From: Streptomyces luomodiensis
GTDB lineage: Bacteria > Actinomycetota > Actinomycetes > Streptomycetales > Streptomycetaceae
DNA length: 64,000 nucleotides
NCBI RefSeq assembly: GCF_031679605.1
Contig: NZ_CP117522.1
Span: forward strand, 5,704,001-5,768,000
Direction: 5' to 3'
A program made the position numbers and the translations under genes. Below the pieces are notes generated by a model. It was not told the DNA's origin. It was given only the letters and a program-made list of their open reading frames with translations, and did no database searches. Below, in pieces: positions 48,573-59,584 of this stretch; the stretch's first letter is position 1; each line of letters begins with the position of its first letter.

Positions 48573-49226
48573 ATGAGCACCATTGACATCCTTTCGCCGG
48601 CAGGCGACAAGGCCGGGACCGTCGAGCTCCCCGCGGAGATCTTCGACGCGCAGGTCAGCGTTCCGCTGATCCACCAGGTCGTCGTCGCCCAGCTGGCCGC
48701 TGCCCGCCAGGGCACGCACAAGACGAAGACCCGCGGCGAGGTCCGTGGCGGTGGCAAGAAGCCGTACCGCCAGAAGGGCACCGGCCGCGCGCGCCAGGGT
48801 TCGACCCGCGCGCCGCAGTTCGCCGGCGGTGGCACCGTGCACGGCCCCGTGCCGCGCGACTACAGCCAGCGCACCCCGAAGAAGATGAAGGCCGCCGCGC
48901 TGCGTGGCGCCCTCTCCGACCGGGCGCGCCACGACCGGATTCACGTCGTGACCGGCGTGGTCGACGGCGACATCTCCACCAAGGCCGCGAAGGCCCTGCT
49001 GGGCAAGATCAGCGAGCGCAAGAACGTGCTGCTGGTCGCCGAGCGGAGCGACGAGGCCGCGTGGCTGTCCGCCCGCAACCTGCCCCAGGTGCACATCCTG
49101 GAGCCGGGCCAGCTGAACACGTACGACGTGCTCGTCTCCGACGACGTGGTCTTCACCAAGGCCGCCTTCGAGTCCTTCGTGGCTGGTCCCAAGGCCGCTG
49201 AGAAGACCGAAGGGAGCGCCGCCTGA
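48573..49226 (+). CDS. rplD: Ribosomal protein L4
   Basis: L4, 217 residues, which lines the exit tunnel and in E. coli represses the S10 operon. The extended loop ([18 protein letters not shown]) that contacts macrolides is intact. Its stop shares one base with the rplW start (TGATG), indicating coupled translation. Confidence 0.97.
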   Translation: MSTIDILSPAGDKAGTVELPAEIFDAQVSVPLIHQVVVAQLAAARQGTHKTKTRGEVRGGGKKPYRQKGTGRARQGSTRAPQFAGGGTVHGPVPRDYSQRTPKKMKAAALRGALSDRARHDRIHVVTGVVDGDISTKAAKALLGKISERKNVLLVAERSDEAAWLSARNLPQVHILEPGQLNTYDVLVSDDVVFTKAAFESFVAGPKAAEKTEGSAA

Positions 49227-49552
49227 TGAGTGAGGCGACCGCTGTCACCAGCAAGACCTTCACCGACCCCCGCGACGTTCTCGTCAAGCCGGTGGTCTCG
49301 GAGAAGAGCTACGCGCTGCTGGACGAGAACAAGTACACGTTCATCGTCGACCCGCGCGCCAACAAGACCCAGATCAAGCAGGCCGTCGAGGCGGTCTTCT
49401 CGGTCAAGGTCACCGGGGTCAACACGATCAACCGGCAGGGCAAGCGCAAGCGCACCCGCACCGGTTTCGGCAAGCGCAAGGACACCAAGCGCGCCATCGT
49501 GACCCTCGCCGAGGGCGACCGTATCGACATCTTCGGCGGCCCGGTCTCCTAA
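49226..49552 (+). CDS. rplW: Ribosomal protein L23
   Basis: L23, 108 residues, at the tunnel exit where trigger factor and SRP dock. The core motif [15 protein letters not shown] and the RNA-binding loop [15 protein letters not shown] are present. Overlaps rplD by one base. Confidence 0.97.
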   Translation: MSEATAVTSKTFTDPRDVLVKPVVSEKSYALLDENKYTFIVDPRANKTQIKQAVEAVFSVKVTGVNTINRQGKRKRTRTGFGKRKDTKRAIVTLAEGDRIDIFGGPVS

Positions 49553-49599
49553 CGGAGATCGGAACGTCCAGAAGTCCGGAATCTTCCGAGGACTGAGAA

Positions 49600-50436
49600 A
49601 TGGGTATCCGCAAGTACAAGCCGACGACCCCGGGCCGTCGTGGCTCCAGCGTCGCCGACTTCGTCGAGATCACGCGGTCCACGCCGGAGAAGTCGCTGGT
49701 CCGCCCGCTGCACAGCAAGGGTGGTCGTAACAACGCCGGCCGCATCACGGTCCGCCACCAGGGTGGCGGTCACAAGCGTGCGTACCGCGTGATCGACTTC
49801 CGCCGTCACGACAAGGACGGCGTCCCGGCGAAGGTCGCACACATCGAGTACGACCCCAACCGCACCGCGCGCATCGCGCTGCTGCACTACGCCGACGGCG
49901 AGAAGCGCTACATCCTCGCGCCGCGCGGCCTGTCGCAGGGCGACCGGATCGAGAACGGCCCCGGCGCCGACATCAAGCCCGGTAACAACCTGTCGCTGCG
50001 CAACATCCCGGTTGGTACCACTCTCCACGCCATCGAGCTGCGGCCCGGCGGCGGCGCGAAGTTCGCCCGCTCCGCGGGTGCCTCCGTGCAGCTGCTGGCG
50101 AAGGAGGGCTCCATGGCCCACCTGCGCATGCCGTCCGGTGAGATCCGCCTGGTCGACGTCCGCTGCCGCGCCACCGTCGGCGAGGTCGGCAACGCCGAGC
50201 AGTCGAACATCAACTGGGGCAAGGCCGGCCGCATGCGCTGGAAGGGCGTCCGCCCGACCGTTCGTGGTGTGGTCATGAACCCCGTCGACCACCCGCACGG
50301 TGGTGGTGAGGGCAAGACCTCCGGTGGTCGCCACCCGGTCTCGCCGTGGGGTCAGAAGGAGGGCCGTACGCGCTCGCCGAAGAAGGCCAGCAACAAGTAC
50401 ATCGTCCGCCGCCGCAAGACGAACAAGAAGCGCTAG
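49600..50436 (+). CDS. rplB: Ribosomal protein L2
   Basis: L2, 278 residues, needed for subunit association and peptidyl transferase activity. The conserved C-terminal [12 protein letters not shown] segment with its essential His is intact. A 47-bp gap after rplW contains its ribosome-binding site; rpsS follows after 12 bp. Confidence 0.98.
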   Translation: MGIRKYKPTTPGRRGSSVADFVEITRSTPEKSLVRPLHSKGGRNNAGRITVRHQGGGHKRAYRVIDFRRHDKDGVPAKVAHIEYDPNRTARIALLHYADGEKRYILAPRGLSQGDRIENGPGADIKPGNNLSLRNIPVGTTLHAIELRPGGGAKFARSAGASVQLLAKEGSMAHLRMPSGEIRLVDVRCRATVGEVGNAEQSNINWGKAGRMRWKGVRPTVRGVVMNPVDHPHGGGEGKTSGGRHPVSPWGQKEGRTRSPKKASNKYIVRRRKTNKKR

Positions 50437-50448
50437 GAGCGGGTTTAG

Positions 50449-50730
50449 ATGCCGCGCAGTCTCAAGAAGGGGCCCTTCGTCGACGACCACCTGATCAAGA
50501 AGGTGGACACGCAGAACGAAGCCGGCACCAAGAACGTCATCAAGACCTGGTCCCGCCGCTCGATGATCGTCCCGGCCATGCTCGGCCACACGATCGCGGT
50601 GCACGACGGCCGCAAGCACGTCCCGGTGTTCGTCACCGAGTCGATGGTCGGCCACAAGCTCGGCGAGTTCGCGCCGACCCGCACCTTCCGCGGCCATGAG
50701 AAGGACGACCGCAAGTCGCGTCGTCGCTGA
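50449..50730 (+). CDS. rpsS: Ribosomal protein S19
   Basis: S19, 93 residues, of the 30S head near the A and P sites. Typical [15 protein letters not shown] start and [13 protein letters not shown] signature. Followed by rplV after 40 bp. Confidence 0.98.
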   Translation: MPRSLKKGPFVDDHLIKKVDTQNEAGTKNVIKTWSRRSMIVPAMLGHTIAVHDGRKHVPVFVTESMVGHKLGEFAPTRTFRGHEKDDRKSRRR

Positions 50731-50770
50731 TCAGCGGAAAAGACTCATGACAGACACCGAAGGGACAACC

Positions 50771-51118
50771 ATGGAAGCCAGGGCCCAGGCGCGGTACATC
50801 CGCGTCACGCCCATGAAGGCCCGCCGCGTGGTGGACCTCATCCGTGGCATGAGCGCCACGGAGGCTCAGGCGGTCCTGCGTTTCGCCCCGCAGGCCGCGA
50901 GCGTGCCGGTCGGCAAGGTGCTGGACAGCGCCATCGCCAACGCCGCGCACAACTACGACCACACCGACGCCGACAGCCTCTACATCTCCGAGGCGTACGT
51001 CGACGAGGGCCCGACCCTGAAGCGGTTCCGTCCGCGCGCCCAGGGCCGCGCCTACCGGATCCGCAAGCGGACCAGCCACATCACCGTGGTCGTCAGCAGC
51101 AAGGAAGGAACCCGGTAA
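50771..51118 (+). CDS. rplV: Ribosomal protein L22
   Basis: L22, 115 residues, whose beta hairpin lines the exit tunnel ([19 protein letters not shown]). ATG 50771 gives the canonical [16 protein letters not shown] start, with AAGGGA upstream; in-frame ATG 50747 would add eight residues. Its TAA shares one base with the rpsC ATG. Confidence 0.96.
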   Translation: MEARAQARYIRVTPMKARRVVDLIRGMSATEAQAVLRFAPQAASVPVGKVLDSAIANAAHNYDHTDADSLYISEAYVDEGPTLKRFRPRAQGRAYRIRKRTSHITVVVSSKEGTR

Positions 51119-51942
51119 TGGGCCAGAAGGTAAACCCGCACGGGTTCCGGCTCGGCATCACCACCGACTTCAAGTCCCGGTGGTACGCCGACAAGCTGTA
51201 CAAGGACTACGTCAAGGAAGACGTCGCCATCCGCCGGATGATGACGAAGGGCATGGAGCGCGCCGGTATCTCCAAGGTGGAGATCGAGCGCACCCGTGAC
51301 CGCGTCCGCGTCGACATCCACACCGCCCGGCCGGGCATCGTCATCGGCCGTCGCGGCGCGGAGGCCGACCGTATCCGCGGCGAGCTGGAGAAGCTCACCG
51401 GCAAGCAGGTGCAGCTGAACATCCTCGAGGTGAAGAACCCCGAGACCGACGCTCAGCTGGTCGCCCAGGCCGTCGCCGAGCAGCTCTCCTCCCGCGTCTC
51501 CTTCCGTCGTGCGATGCGCAAGTCGATGCAGAGCTCGATGAAGGCCGGCGCCCGCGGCATCAAGATCCAGTGCGGTGGCCGTCTCGGCGGCGCCGAGATG
51601 TCCCGCTCGGAGTTCTACCGCGAGGGCCGGGTGCCCCTGCACACCCTCCGGGCCAACGTCGACTACGGCTTCTTCGAGGCCAGGACCACCTTCGGCCGCA
51701 TCGGCGTCAAGGTGTGGATCTACAAGGGCGACGTCAAGAACATCGCCGAGGTCCGCGCCGAGAACGCCGCCGCCCGCGCCGGCAACCGTCCGTCGCGTGG
51801 CAGCGACCGCCCGCAGCGCCGTGGTGGCGAGCGCGGTGGCCGCGGCCGTAAGCCGCAGCAGTCGGCCGCCGCCACCGAGGCCAAGGCCGAGGCGCCCGCC
51901 GCCGCGGCCGCTGAGCCCAGCGCCGCCGGAAAGGAGAGCTGA
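51118..51942 (+). CDS. rpsC: Ribosomal protein S3
   Basis: S3, 274 residues, part of the mRNA entry site and helicase. The KH domain ([17 protein letters not shown]) is intact. The last 60 residues are an Arg/Gly then Ala-rich extension common in actinobacteria. One-base overlap with rplV. Confidence 0.98.
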   Translation: MGQKVNPHGFRLGITTDFKSRWYADKLYKDYVKEDVAIRRMMTKGMERAGISKVEIERTRDRVRVDIHTARPGIVIGRRGAEADRIRGELEKLTGKQVQLNILEVKNPETDAQLVAQAVAEQLSSRVSFRRAMRKSMQSSMKAGARGIKIQCGGRLGGAEMSRSEFYREGRVPLHTLRANVDYGFFEARTTFGRIGVKVWIYKGDVKNIAEVRAENAAARAGNRPSRGSDRPQRRGGERGGRGRKPQQSAAATEAKAEAPAAAAAEPSAAGKES

Positions 51943-51946
51943 CCCC

Positions 51947-52366
51947 ATGCTGATCCCTCGCAGGGTCAAGCACCGCAAGCAGCACCACCCCAAGCGGTCC
52001 GGCATGGCCAAGGGCGGTACGGAGCTGGCGTTCGGCGAGTACGGCATCCAGGCCGTCACCCCGGCGTACGTCACCAACCGTCAGATCGAGGCCGCTCGTA
52101 TCGCGATGACCCGCCACATCAAGCGTGGCGGCAAGGTCTGGATCAACATCTACCCGGACCGTCCGCTGACGAAGAAGCCCGCTGAGACCCGTATGGGTTC
52201 CGGTAAGGGTTCGCCGGAGTGGTGGGTCGCGAACGTCAAGCCCGGCCGGGTGATGTTCGAGCTGTCCTACCCGAACGAGAAGACTGCGCGTGAGGCGCTC
52301 ACCCGCGCTGCTCACAAGCTCCCGATGAAGTGCCGGATCGTGCGGCGCGAGGCAGGTGAGTCGTGA
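51947..52366 (+). CDS. rplP: Ribosomal protein L16
   Basis: L16, 139 residues, near the A-site tRNA and needed for 50S maturation. ATG 51947 gives [15 protein letters not shown]; the much longer frame upstream only reads through rpsC. Conserved [14 protein letters not shown] segment present. Its stop overlaps the rpmC start (GTGATG). Confidence 0.97.
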   Translation: MLIPRRVKHRKQHHPKRSGMAKGGTELAFGEYGIQAVTPAYVTNRQIEAARIAMTRHIKRGGKVWINIYPDRPLTKKPAETRMGSGKGSPEWWVANVKPGRVMFELSYPNEKTAREALTRAAHKLPMKCRIVRREAGES

Positions 52367-52590
52367 TGGCGGCCGGTACCAAGGCGTCCGAGCTGCGTGA
52401 GCTGAACAACGAGGACCTCGTTGGCAAGCTCCGTGAGGCCAAGGAAGAGCTGTTCAACCTCCGCTTCCAGGCGGCGACCGGACAGCTTGAGAACCACGGC
52501 CGGCTGAAGGCCGTCCGCAAGGACATCGCCCGGATCTACACCCTGATGCGGGAGCGCGAGCTCGGCATCGAGACGGTGGAGAGCGCCTGA
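52366..52590 (+). CDS. rpmC: Ribosomal protein L29
   Basis: L29, 74 residues, a two-helix protein at the tunnel exit ([22 protein letters not shown]). ATG 52366 overlaps the rplP stop by one base; GTG 52363 is an alternative. Ends in TGATG overlap with rpsQ. Confidence 0.96.
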   Translation: MAAGTKASELRELNNEDLVGKLREAKEELFNLRFQAATGQLENHGRLKAVRKDIARIYTLMRERELGIETVESA

Positions 52591-52877
52591 TGAGCGAGAC
52601 GAATGTGACTGAGAACGCAACGCAGAACCGCGGCTTCCGCAAGACCCGTGAGGGTCTGGTCGTCAGCGACAAGATGGACAAGACCGTCGTCGTCGCCGTC
52701 GAGGACCGCGTCAAGCACGCGCTGTACGGCAAGGTCATCCGCCGTACCAACAAGCTCAAGGCGCACGACGAGCAGAACGCCGCGGGTGTCGGCGACCGCG
52801 TCCTCCTGATGGAGACCCGGCCGCTGTCCGCGACCAAGCGCTGGCGCGTCGTCGAGATCCTCGAGAAGGCCAAGTAG
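52590..52877 (+). CDS. rpsQ: Ribosomal protein S17
   Basis: S17, 95 residues, an OB-fold primary binder of 16S rRNA helix 11. The signature [21 protein letters not shown] is present. Last gene before a 126-bp structured gap that separates the S10 block from rplN. Confidence 0.97.
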   Translation: MSETNVTENATQNRGFRKTREGLVVSDKMDKTVVVAVEDRVKHALYGKVIRRTNKLKAHDEQNAAGVGDRVLLMETRPLSATKRWRVVEILEKAK

Positions 52878-52910
52878 GTAATTCCCGTAAGGGGATTCCA
52901 AGTACCGCAG

Positions 52911-52975
52911 CCTGCGGGCAATAGCCCGCAGGACAGTTCCGCCAGGCTCGGCAGGGGCTGATCCAGCCCCTGCCG
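52911..52975 (+). promoter_or_regulatory. Two consecutive hairpins between rpsQ and rplN
   Basis: Hairpin 1 is CCTGCGGGC/GCCCGCAGG (52911-52932, loop AATA); hairpin 2 is CGGCAGGGGCTG with its complement (52949-52975, loop ATC). They may act as an attenuator or an RNA processing/stabilising site at the S10-spc boundary. Confidence 0.65.
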
Positions 52976-53003
52976 GGAACCGGCAGACGATCAGGAGATA
53001 GAC

Positions 53004-53372
53004 GTGATCCAGCAGGAGTCGCGACTGCGCGTCGCCGACAACACGGGAGCGAAGGAGATCCTTTGCATCCGTGTTCTCGGTGGCTCCGGTCGCCGCTACG
53101 CGGGCATTGGTGACGTCATCGTCGCCACCGTCAAGGACGCGATCCCCGGTGGCAACGTGAAGAAGGGTGACGTCGTCAAGGCGGTCATCGTGCGCACCGT
53201 CAAGGAGCGCCGCCGCCAGGACGGTTCGTACATCCGCTTCGACGAGAACGCGGCCGTCATCCTCAAGAACGATGGCGACCCCCGTGGCACCCGTATCTTC
53301 GGCCCGGTGGGCCGTGAGCTGCGCGAGAAGAAGTTCATGAAGATCATCTCCCTCGCGCCGGAGGTGCTGTAA
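53004..53372 (+). CDS. rplN: Ribosomal protein L14
   Basis: L14, 122 residues, at the subunit interface. GTG 53004 follows AGGAGA; the [18 protein letters not shown] start and [20 protein letters not shown] end are canonical. First gene of the spc block; rplX follows after 3 bp. Confidence 0.98.
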   Translation: MIQQESRLRVADNTGAKEILCIRVLGGSGRRYAGIGDVIVATVKDAIPGGNVKKGDVVKAVIVRTVKERRRQDGSYIRFDENAAVILKNDGDPRGTRIFGPVGRELREKKFMKIISLAPEVL

Positions 53373-53375
53373 CCG

Positions 53376-53699
53376 ATGAAGATCAAGAAGGGCGACCTGG
53401 TCCAGGTCATCACCGGTAAGGACAAGGGCAAGCAGGGCAAGGTCATCGCGGCCTTCCCGCGCGAGGACCGTGTCCTGGTCGAGGGTGTCAACCGGGTCAA
53501 GAAGCACACCAAGGCCGGCCAGACCGCTCGTGGTTCGAAGACCGGCGGCATCGTGACGACCGAGGCCCCGATCCACGTGAGCAACGTTCAGCTCGTGGTG
53601 GAGAAGGACGGCAAGAAGGTCGTCACCCGCGTCGGATACCGCTTCGACGACGAGGGCAACAAGATCCGCGTTGCCAAGCGGACCGGTGAGGACATCTGA
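53376..53699 (+). CDS. rplX: Ribosomal protein L24
   Basis: L24, 107 residues, an assembly initiator of the 50S subunit with a KOW motif ([20 protein letters not shown]). Shares one base with rplE (TGATG). Confidence 0.97.
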   Translation: MKIKKGDLVQVITGKDKGKQGKVIAAFPREDRVLVEGVNRVKKHTKAGQTARGSKTGGIVTTEAPIHVSNVQLVVEKDGKKVVTRVGYRFDDEGNKIRVAKRTGEDI

Positions 53700-54259
53700 T
53701 GACTGCCACCACCACTGCACCGCGTCTCAAGACGCGCTACCGCGAAGAGATCCAGGGCAAGCTGCAGGAGCAGTTCTCGTACGAGAACGTCATGCAGATC
53801 CCCGGTCTGACCAAGGTCGTGGTCAACATGGGTGTGGGCGACGCCGCCCGCGACTCCAAGCTGATCGAGGGCGCCATCCGCGACCTCGCCACGATCACCG
53901 GCCAGAAGCCCGCCGTCACCAAGGCCCGCAAGTCCATCGCGCAGTTCAAGCTGCGTGAGGGTCAGCCGATCGGTGCCCACGTCACCCTCCGCGGTGACCG
54001 CATGTGGGAGTTCCTGGACCGTCTGGTGTCGCTCGCGCTGCCGCGCATCCGCGACTTCCGCGGTCTGTCGCCGAAGCAGTTCGACGGCCGGGGCAACTAC
54101 ACCTTCGGTCTCACGGAGCAGGTCATGTTCCACGAGATCGACCAGGACAAGATCGACCGCGTCCGGGGTATGGACATCACCGTGGTGACCACGGCGACCA
54201 ACGACGAAGAGGGCCGGGCCCTGCTGCGTCACCTCGGCTTCCCGTTCAAGGAGGCGTGA
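53699..54259 (+). CDS. rplE: Ribosomal protein L5
   Basis: L5, 186 residues, binds 5S rRNA and forms part of the central protuberance. Conserved [16 protein letters not shown] and [21 protein letters not shown] segments. Overlaps rplX by one base; rpsN follows after 3 bp. Confidence 0.98.
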   Translation: MTATTTAPRLKTRYREEIQGKLQEQFSYENVMQIPGLTKVVVNMGVGDAARDSKLIEGAIRDLATITGQKPAVTKARKSIAQFKLREGQPIGAHVTLRGDRMWEFLDRLVSLALPRIRDFRGLSPKQFDGRGNYTFGLTEQVMFHEIDQDKIDRVRGMDITVVTTATNDEEGRALLRHLGFPFKEA

Positions 54260-54262
54260 GCC

Positions 54263-54448
54263 GTGGCGAAGAAGGCTCTTATTGCCAAGGCCGCCCGCAA
54301 GCCCAAGTTCGGCGTGCGTGCGTACACGCGCTGCCAGCGCTGCGGTCGTCCGCACTCCGTGTACCGCAAGTTCGGCCTGTGCCGCGTGTGCCTTCGTGAG
54401 ATGGCTCACCGTGGCGAGCTGCCGGGCGTGACCAAGAGCTCCTGGTAA
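54263..54448 (+). CDS. rpsN: Ribosomal protein S14, zinc-binding (type Z)
   Basis: S14, 61 residues, the short zinc-binding form: CQRC and CRVC supply the four cysteines. Streptomyces also usually carry a longer zinc-free paralogue elsewhere, induced under zinc limitation; it is not in this window. GTG start 3 bp after rplE; followed by a 208-bp gap. Confidence 0.97.
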   Translation: MAKKALIAKAARKPKFGVRAYTRCQRCGRPHSVYRKFGLCRVCLREMAHRGELPGVTKSSW

Positions 54449-54656
54449 CCGGCCCATAAGGGCTGGTACCGGGCTCTCGGTAAGCAAATGGATGGCGAGG
54501 CCCGACCGTCCGCTCCCGTAGAGTGGAAGGGTTGGGCGCTCGCCGCCCAGAATCCTTACTACGCCGTAGGTCCCCGCGCCGCACCCGTGCCCACCCTGAG
54601 TGGGTGAGAGGGATGGCGCATACAGGAAACCCCGGCGAGAGAGGCCGAAGGCCATC

Positions 54657-55055
54657 ATGACCATGACCGATCCGATCGCAGACATGCTGACGCGTCTGCG
54701 AAACGCGAACTCGGCGTACCACGACTCCGTCGTGATGCCCCACAGCAAGATCAAGTCGCACATCGCGGAGATCCTCCAGCAGGAGGGCTACATCACCGGC
54801 TGGAAGGTCGAGGACGCCGAGGTCGGCAAGAACCTCATCCTCGAGCTGAAGTTCGGTCCGAACCGCGAGCGCTCGATCGCCGGCATCAAGCGGATCTCGA
54901 AGCCGGGCCTGCGGGTCTACGCAAAGTCCACCAACCTGCCGAAGGTGCTCGGCGGCCTGGGCGTGGCGATCATCTCCACGTCGCACGGGCTCCTCACCGA
55001 CAAGCAGGCCGGCAAGAAGGGCGTGGGTGGGGAAGTCCTCGCCTACGTCTGGTAA
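54657..55055 (+). CDS. rpsH: Ribosomal protein S8
   Basis: S8, 132 residues, primary 16S rRNA binder and, in E. coli, repressor of the spc operon. ATG 54657 gives [17 protein letters not shown]; an upstream in-frame start adds non-conserved sequence. The 208-bp gap before it has a CCCAC/GTGGG hairpin and possibly its own promoter. Confidence 0.97.
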   Translation: MTMTDPIADMLTRLRNANSAYHDSVVMPHSKIKSHIAEILQQEGYITGWKVEDAEVGKNLILELKFGPNRERSIAGIKRISKPGLRVYAKSTNLPKVLGGLGVAIISTSHGLLTDKQAGKKGVGGEVLAYVW

Positions 55056-55076
55056 CCAGGGAACGGAGGAAAGCAC

Positions 55077-55616
55077 ATGTCGCGCATTGGCAAGCTGCCC
55101 ATCCAGGTTCCCGCTGGTGTGGACGTCACCATCGATGGCCGCACGGTCGCCGTGAAGGGTCCCAAGGGCTCTCTCTCGCACACCGTCGCCGCGCCGATCG
55201 AGGTCGCCAAGGGTGAGGACAACGTGCTCGTTGTCAGCCGCCCGAACGACGAGCGTCAGAACAAGGCCCTGCACGGCCTGTCCCGCACGCTGGTGGCGAA
55301 CATGATCACCGGCGTGACCCAGGGCTACAGCAAGGCGCTCGAGATCAGCGGTGTCGGTTACCGCGTCCAGGCGAAGGGCTCCAACCTGGAGTTCTCCCTG
55401 GGCTACAGCCACCCGATCCTGGTCGAGGCCCCCGAGGGCATCACCTTCAAGGTGGAGTCCCCGACCAAGCTGAGCGTCGAGGGCATCGACAAGCAGAAGG
55501 TCGGCGAGGTCGCCGCGAACATCCGCAAGCTGCGCAAGCCCGACCCGTACAAGGCCAAGGGCGTGAAGTACGCGGGCGAGGTCATCCGCCGCAAGGTCGG
55601 AAAGGCTGGTAAGTAA
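55077..55616 (+). CDS. rplF: Ribosomal protein L6
   Basis: L6, 179 residues, two related domains near the factor-binding site. Signature [19 protein letters not shown] at the end is intact. GGAGG lies upstream of ATG 55077; rplR follows after 3 bp. Confidence 0.98.
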   Translation: MSRIGKLPIQVPAGVDVTIDGRTVAVKGPKGSLSHTVAAPIEVAKGEDNVLVVSRPNDERQNKALHGLSRTLVANMITGVTQGYSKALEISGVGYRVQAKGSNLEFSLGYSHPILVEAPEGITFKVESPTKLSVEGIDKQKVGEVAANIRKLRKPDPYKAKGVKYAGEVIRRKVGKAGK

Positions 55617-55619
55617 GCC

Positions 55620-56003
55620 ATGGCATACGGTGTGAAGATCGCCAAGGGCGACGCCCGTAAGGCTGCCGCCGTCAAGCGCCGTCACATCCGCGTCCGCAAG
55701 CGGGTCTCCGGTACGCCGGCCCGTCCCCGCCTGGTCGTGACGCGGTCCAACCGTCACATGGTGGCGCAGGTCATCGACGACATCGCGGGCCACACCCTGG
55801 CCTCGGCGTCGACCCTGGACAGCTCCATCCGGGCGGCCGAGGGCGACAAGAGCGCCCAGGCGCAGCAGGTCGGCGCCCTGGTGGCCGAGCGGGCGAAGGC
55901 CGCGGGTGTCGAGGCCGTCGTGTTCGACCGCGGTGGCAACAGGTACGCCGGGCGGATCGCCGCTCTGGCGGACGCCGCCCGTGAGGCCGGGCTGAAGTTC
56001 TGA
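55620..56003 (+). CDS. rplR: Ribosomal protein L18
   Basis: L18, 127 residues, 5S rRNA-binding protein ([43 protein letters not shown]). Sits between rplF and rpsE as in other actinobacteria. Confidence 0.97.
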   Translation: MAYGVKIAKGDARKAAAVKRRHIRVRKRVSGTPARPRLVVTRSNRHMVAQVIDDIAGHTLASASTLDSSIRAAEGDKSAQAQQVGALVAERAKAAGVEAVVFDRGGNRYAGRIAALADAAREAGLKF

Positions 56004-56046
56004 GCCCCGGTTCCAACGCAAAGCGGAAACGAGAGAGGTAAATCCA

Positions 56047-56652
56047 ATGGCTGGACCCCAGCGCCGCGGTGGCGGCGCCGGTGGCGGCGAGCGGCGGGAC
56101 CGGAAGGACCGGCGGGACGGTGGCGCTGCCGCCGAGAAGACCGCTTACGTCGAGCGCGTTGTCGCGATCAACCGCGTCGCCAAGGTTGTGAAGGGTGGTC
56201 GTCGCTTCAGCTTCACCGCGCTGGTCGTGGTGGGCGACGGTGACGGCACCGTGGGTGTCGGTTACGGCAAGGCCAAGGAGGTGCCGGCCGCGATCGCCAA
56301 GGGCGTGGAGGAGGCCAAGAAGCACTTCTTCAAGGTCCCCCGGATCGCCGGCACCATCCCGCACCCGATCCAGGGTGAGGAGGCCGCGGGTGTCGTGCTG
56401 CTGAAGCCGGCGTCCCCCGGTACCGGTGTGATCGCCGGTGGCCCGGTGCGCGCCGTGCTGGAGTGCGCGGGCATCCACGACGTGCTCAGCAAGTCGCTCG
56501 GCTCGTCGAACCCGATCAACATCGTGCACGCCACGGTGGCCGCTCTGCAGGGCCTTCAGCGCCCCGAGGAGATCGCCGCCCGTCGTGGTCTGCCGCTGGA
56601 GGACGTCGCCCCCGCCGCTCTGCTGCGGGCGCGTGCCGGGGTGGGTGTGTGA
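56047..56652 (+). CDS. rpsE: Ribosomal protein S5
   Basis: S5, 201 residues, involved in decoding accuracy and mRNA entry. The N-terminus has a Gly/Arg-rich actinobacterial extension ([19 protein letters not shown]), then the dsRBD-like domain and [21 protein letters not shown]. The rpmD start follows within 3 bp. Confidence 0.97.
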   Translation: MAGPQRRGGGAGGGERRDRKDRRDGGAAAEKTAYVERVVAINRVAKVVKGGRRFSFTALVVVGDGDGTVGVGYGKAKEVPAAIAKGVEEAKKHFFKVPRIAGTIPHPIQGEEAAGVVLLKPASPGTGVIAGGPVRAVLECAGIHDVLSKSLGSSNPINIVHATVAALQGLQRPEEIAARRGLPLEDVAPAALLRARAGVGV

Positions 56653-56654
56653 GC

Positions 56655-56837
56655 ATGGCCCGCCTGAAGATCACGCAGACGAAGTCCTACATCGGCAGCA
56701 AGCAGAACCACCGCGACACGCTGCGTTCGCTCGGGCTGAAGAAGCTCGGCGACGTGGTTGTCAAGGAGGACCGCCCCGAGTTCCGCGGCATGGCGCAGAC
56801 CGTGCGGCACCTCGTGACGGTCGAGGAGGTCGACTGA
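56655..56837 (+). CDS. rpmD: Ribosomal protein L30
   Basis: L30, 60 residues ([20 protein letters not shown]), the usual bacterial length. ATG 56655 is 3 bp after the rpsE stop; GTG 56649 (two residues longer) overlaps that stop. rplO begins one base after its stop. Confidence 0.96.
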   Translation: MARLKITQTKSYIGSKQNHRDTLRSLGLKKLGDVVVKEDRPEFRGMAQTVRHLVTVEEVD

Positions 56838-56838
56838 G

Positions 56839-57294
56839 ATGGCGGAGAACAACCCGCTGAAGGTCCACAACCTCCGGCCCGCCCCGGGCGCCAAGACCGC
56901 CAAGACCCGTGTCGGTCGTGGTGAGGCGTCCAAGGGTAAGACCGCTGGTCGTGGCACCAAGGGCACCAAGGCCCGCTACCAGGTTCCGGAGCGCTTCGAG
57001 GGTGGGCAGATGCCCCTCCACATGCGGCTCCCGAAGCTCAAGGGCTTCAAGAACCCCTTCCGTACCGAGTACCAGGTCGTGAACCTGGACAAGCTCGCCG
57101 CGCTCTACCCCGAGGGTGGCGAGGTCACCAAGGCGGGTCTGGTCGCCAAGGGTGCGGTGCGGAAGAACCAGCTCGTCAAGGTGCTGGGCACCGGTGAGGT
57201 CTCCGTGGCGCTCCAGGTGACGGTCGACGCCGTCTCCGGCTCCGCCAAGGAGAAGATCACCGCTGCCGGCGGCACCGTCACCGAGCTCGGCTGA
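56839..57294 (+). CDS. rplO: Ribosomal protein L15
   Basis: L15, 151 residues, with the Gly/Arg/Lys-rich N-terminal extension ([21 protein letters not shown]) that threads into 23S rRNA. Last gene before a strong terminator, so the transcript from the S10/spc block should largely end here. Confidence 0.97.
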   Translation: MAENNPLKVHNLRPAPGAKTAKTRVGRGEASKGKTAGRGTKGTKARYQVPERFEGGQMPLHMRLPKLKGFKNPFRTEYQVVNLDKLAALYPEGGEVTKAGLVAKGAVRKNQLVKVLGTGEVSVALQVTVDAVSGSAKEKITAAGGTVTELG

Positions 57295-57307
57295 GCACGG
57301 TGCACAC

Positions 57308-57347
57308 CCAACCGGGGATGCCCCAGATATGGGGCATCCCCGGTTGG
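57308..57347 (+). terminator. Terminator between rplO and secY
   Basis: A 17-bp perfect stem (57308-57324 with 57331-57347) and a 6-nt loop. It implies that secY and downstream genes use their own promoter. Confidence 0.88.
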
Positions 57348-57350
57348 TCG

Positions 57351-57380
57351 TTCCAAGGGGGGCCAGGTCGCCGGTAAGGT
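57351..57380 (+). promoter_or_regulatory. Possible secY-adk-map promoter
   Basis: TTCCAA (57351-57356) and TAAGGT (57375-57380) with an 18-nt spacer, directly after the rplO terminator. Confidence 0.35.
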
Positions 57381-57498
57381 GGCGTGCGTTGTTACCTTCC
57401 GTGCGGTACGTCTCCGTGCGGGACCTGGCTGATAAGTATTCGTCGATCCTCAAGACCGTCACCTCTCGCGCAAGCACGCGGGGGGCGCAGGAGGCAAT

Positions 57499-58812
57499 GT
57501 GCTCACCGCGTTCGCCCGGGCGTTCAAGACGCCCGACCTGCGCAAGAAGCTGCTGTTCACGCTGGGCATCATCGTGCTCTTCCGGCTCGGGCAACACGTC
57601 CCGATCCCGGGCATCGACTACAAGAACGTCCAGACGTGCATGGACCTCGCCAAGGGCCAGCAGGGGCTGTTCGGCTTGGTCAACATGTTCAGTGGTGGCG
57701 CACTGCTCCAGATCACCATCTTCGCGCTCGGGATCATGCCGTACATCACGGCGAGCATCATCCTTCAGCTGCTGACCGTGGTGATCCCGCGTCTCGAGGC
57801 CCTCAAGAAGGAGGGCCAGACCGGGCAGGCGAAGATCACGCAGTACACCCGTTATCTGACCATCGCGCTCGCGATCCTCCAGGGCACCGGGCTGGTGGCC
57901 ACCGCCCGCAGCGGCTCGCTCTTCCAGAGCTGCCCGGTCGGCGGCCAGATCGTCCGGGACGACTCGATCTTCACCACCGCCGTGATGGTCATCACGATGA
58001 CCGCCGGCACCGCGTTGATCATGTGGCTCGGTGAGCTGGTGACCGACCGGGGCATCGGCAACGGCATGTCGATCCTGATGTTCGTCTCGATCGCCGCCGG
58101 GTTCCCCAGCGCGATGTGGAGCATCAAGCAGCAGGGCAAGATCATGGGGGGCTGGCTGGAGTTCAGCCTGGTCATCCTCTGCGGTCTGGCCATGGTCGCC
58201 CTGGTGGTCTTCGTCGAGCAGGCGCAGCGTCGCATCCCCGTGCAATACGCCAAACGCATGATCGGCCGTCGCAGTTACGGCGGTACGTCCACCTACATCC
58301 CGATGAAGGTGAACCAGGCGGGTGTGATCCCCGTGATCTTCGCCTCGTCGCTGCTGTACATCCCGGCGCTGATCGTCCAGTTCTCCAATTCCAAGGCCGG
58401 CTGGGCGACGTGGATCTCGCAGAACTTCGTCAAGGGCGACCATCCGATCTACATCGCCACGTACTTCCTGCTGATCGTCTTCTTCGCGTTCTTCTATGTC
58501 GCCATCAGCTTCAACCCCGAAGAAGTTGCCGACAACATGAAGAAGTATGGTGGGTTCATCCCGGGTATCCGGGCTGGTCGTCCCACCGCGGAGTATCTGA
58601 GCTACGTGCTGAACCGCATCACGTGGCCCGGTGCGCTCTATCTGGGCTTGATCGCCCTGGTGCCCACGGTGGCACTGGTGACGCTCAACGCCAACCAGAA
58701 CTTCCCGTTCGGCGGCACGAGCATCCTGATCATCGTGGGTGTCGGCCTGGAGACTGTGAAGCAGATCGAGAGCCAGCTTCAGCAGCGACACTACGAAGGG
58801 TTCCTCCGCTGA
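57499..58812 (+). CDS. secY: Protein translocase subunit SecY
   Basis: SecY, 437 residues, the channel-forming subunit of the Sec translocon, with ten hydrophobic helices. GTG 57499 follows AGGAGG. Plug region and the cytoplasmic loops that bind SecA/ribosome ([19 protein letters not shown]) are conserved. Overlaps adk by one base (TGATG). Confidence 0.98.
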   Translation: MLTAFARAFKTPDLRKKLLFTLGIIVLFRLGQHVPIPGIDYKNVQTCMDLAKGQQGLFGLVNMFSGGALLQITIFALGIMPYITASIILQLLTVVIPRLEALKKEGQTGQAKITQYTRYLTIALAILQGTGLVATARSGSLFQSCPVGGQIVRDDSIFTTAVMVITMTAGTALIMWLGELVTDRGIGNGMSILMFVSIAAGFPSAMWSIKQQGKIMGGWLEFSLVILCGLAMVALVVFVEQAQRRIPVQYAKRMIGRRSYGGTSTYIPMKVNQAGVIPVIFASSLLYIPALIVQFSNSKAGWATWISQNFVKGDHPIYIATYFLLIVFFAFFYVAISFNPEEVADNMKKYGGFIPGIRAGRPTAEYLSYVLNRITWPGALYLGLIALVPTVALVTLNANQNFPFGGTSILIIVGVGLETVKQIESQLQQRHYEGFLR

Positions 58813-59468
58813 TGCGAATCGTCCTCGTCGGGCCTCCGGGAGCCGGCAAGGGTACGCAGGCCGCGTACCTTGCCGAGAAGCTGTCGATCCCGCATATCTC
58901 CACCGGCGACCTGTTCCGCGCGAACATCAGCCAGGGCACTCCCCTCGGCAAGCAGGCGCAGGAGTACATGAGGGCCGGGCAGCTGGTACCGGACGAGGTC
59001 ACCATCGCCATGGCGGAGGACCGGCTGAACCAGCCCGACGCGGAGCAGGGCTTCCTGCTGGACGGGTTCCCGCGGAACCAGTTCCAGGCCGAGGCCCTGG
59101 ACACCTATCTGGCGGACCACGGCGTCTCGCTGGACGCGGTGCTGGACCTGGAGGTCCCCGAGTCCGAGGTGATCAAGCGCATCGCGGGCCGTCGTACCTG
59201 CCGTAACGACAGCTCGCACACGTTCCACGTGGAGTACAAGCCCCCGAAGACCGAGGGCGTGTGCGACACCTGCGGCGGCGAGCTGTACCAGCGCGAGGAC
59301 GACAGCGAGGAGACGGTCCGCAAGCGCTTGGAGGTCTACCACCGGGAGACCGAGCCGATCATCGACTACTACAAGGCCAAGGGCCTGGTCGTGACGATCT
59401 CGGCGCTCGGCAAGGTGGCGGAGGTCACCCAGCGGGCGATGGACGCCCTGGCGGCGAAGGCGGCCTGA
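58812..59468 (+). CDS. adk: Adenylate kinase
   Basis: AMP + ATP interconversion to 2 ADP; 218 residues. P-loop [13 protein letters not shown]-binding STGDLFR and DGFPRN, and a long LID (GRRTCRND...[14 protein letters not shown]) whose Cys residues suggest zinc binding. The stop is followed by a hairpin, but map is in the same direction and probably partly co-transcribed. Confidence 0.97.
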   Translation: MRIVLVGPPGAGKGTQAAYLAEKLSIPHISTGDLFRANISQGTPLGKQAQEYMRAGQLVPDEVTIAMAEDRLNQPDAEQGFLLDGFPRNQFQAEALDTYLADHGVSLDAVLDLEVPESEVIKRIAGRRTCRNDSSHTFHVEYKPPKTEGVCDTCGGELYQREDDSEETVRKRLEVYHRETEPIIDYYKAKGLVVTISALGKVAEVTQRAMDALAAKAA

Positions 59469-59490
59469 AGGCCGCGAGGACCCCTACGGA

Positions 59491-59526
59491 ACGGCCGCAG
59501 GCGCCCGGTACGGGCCCTGCGGCCGT
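59491..59526 (+). terminator. Hairpin between adk and map
   Basis: ACGGCCGCAGG (59491-59501) pairs with CCTGCGGCCGT (59516-59526), with further pairing possible in the loop. It may attenuate read-through into map. Confidence 0.6.
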
Positions 59527-59584
59527 ACTGTTGAGCAAATACGTCACTGCACAGACCACGAGAGAACGACCCGGGAAGGCCCCC

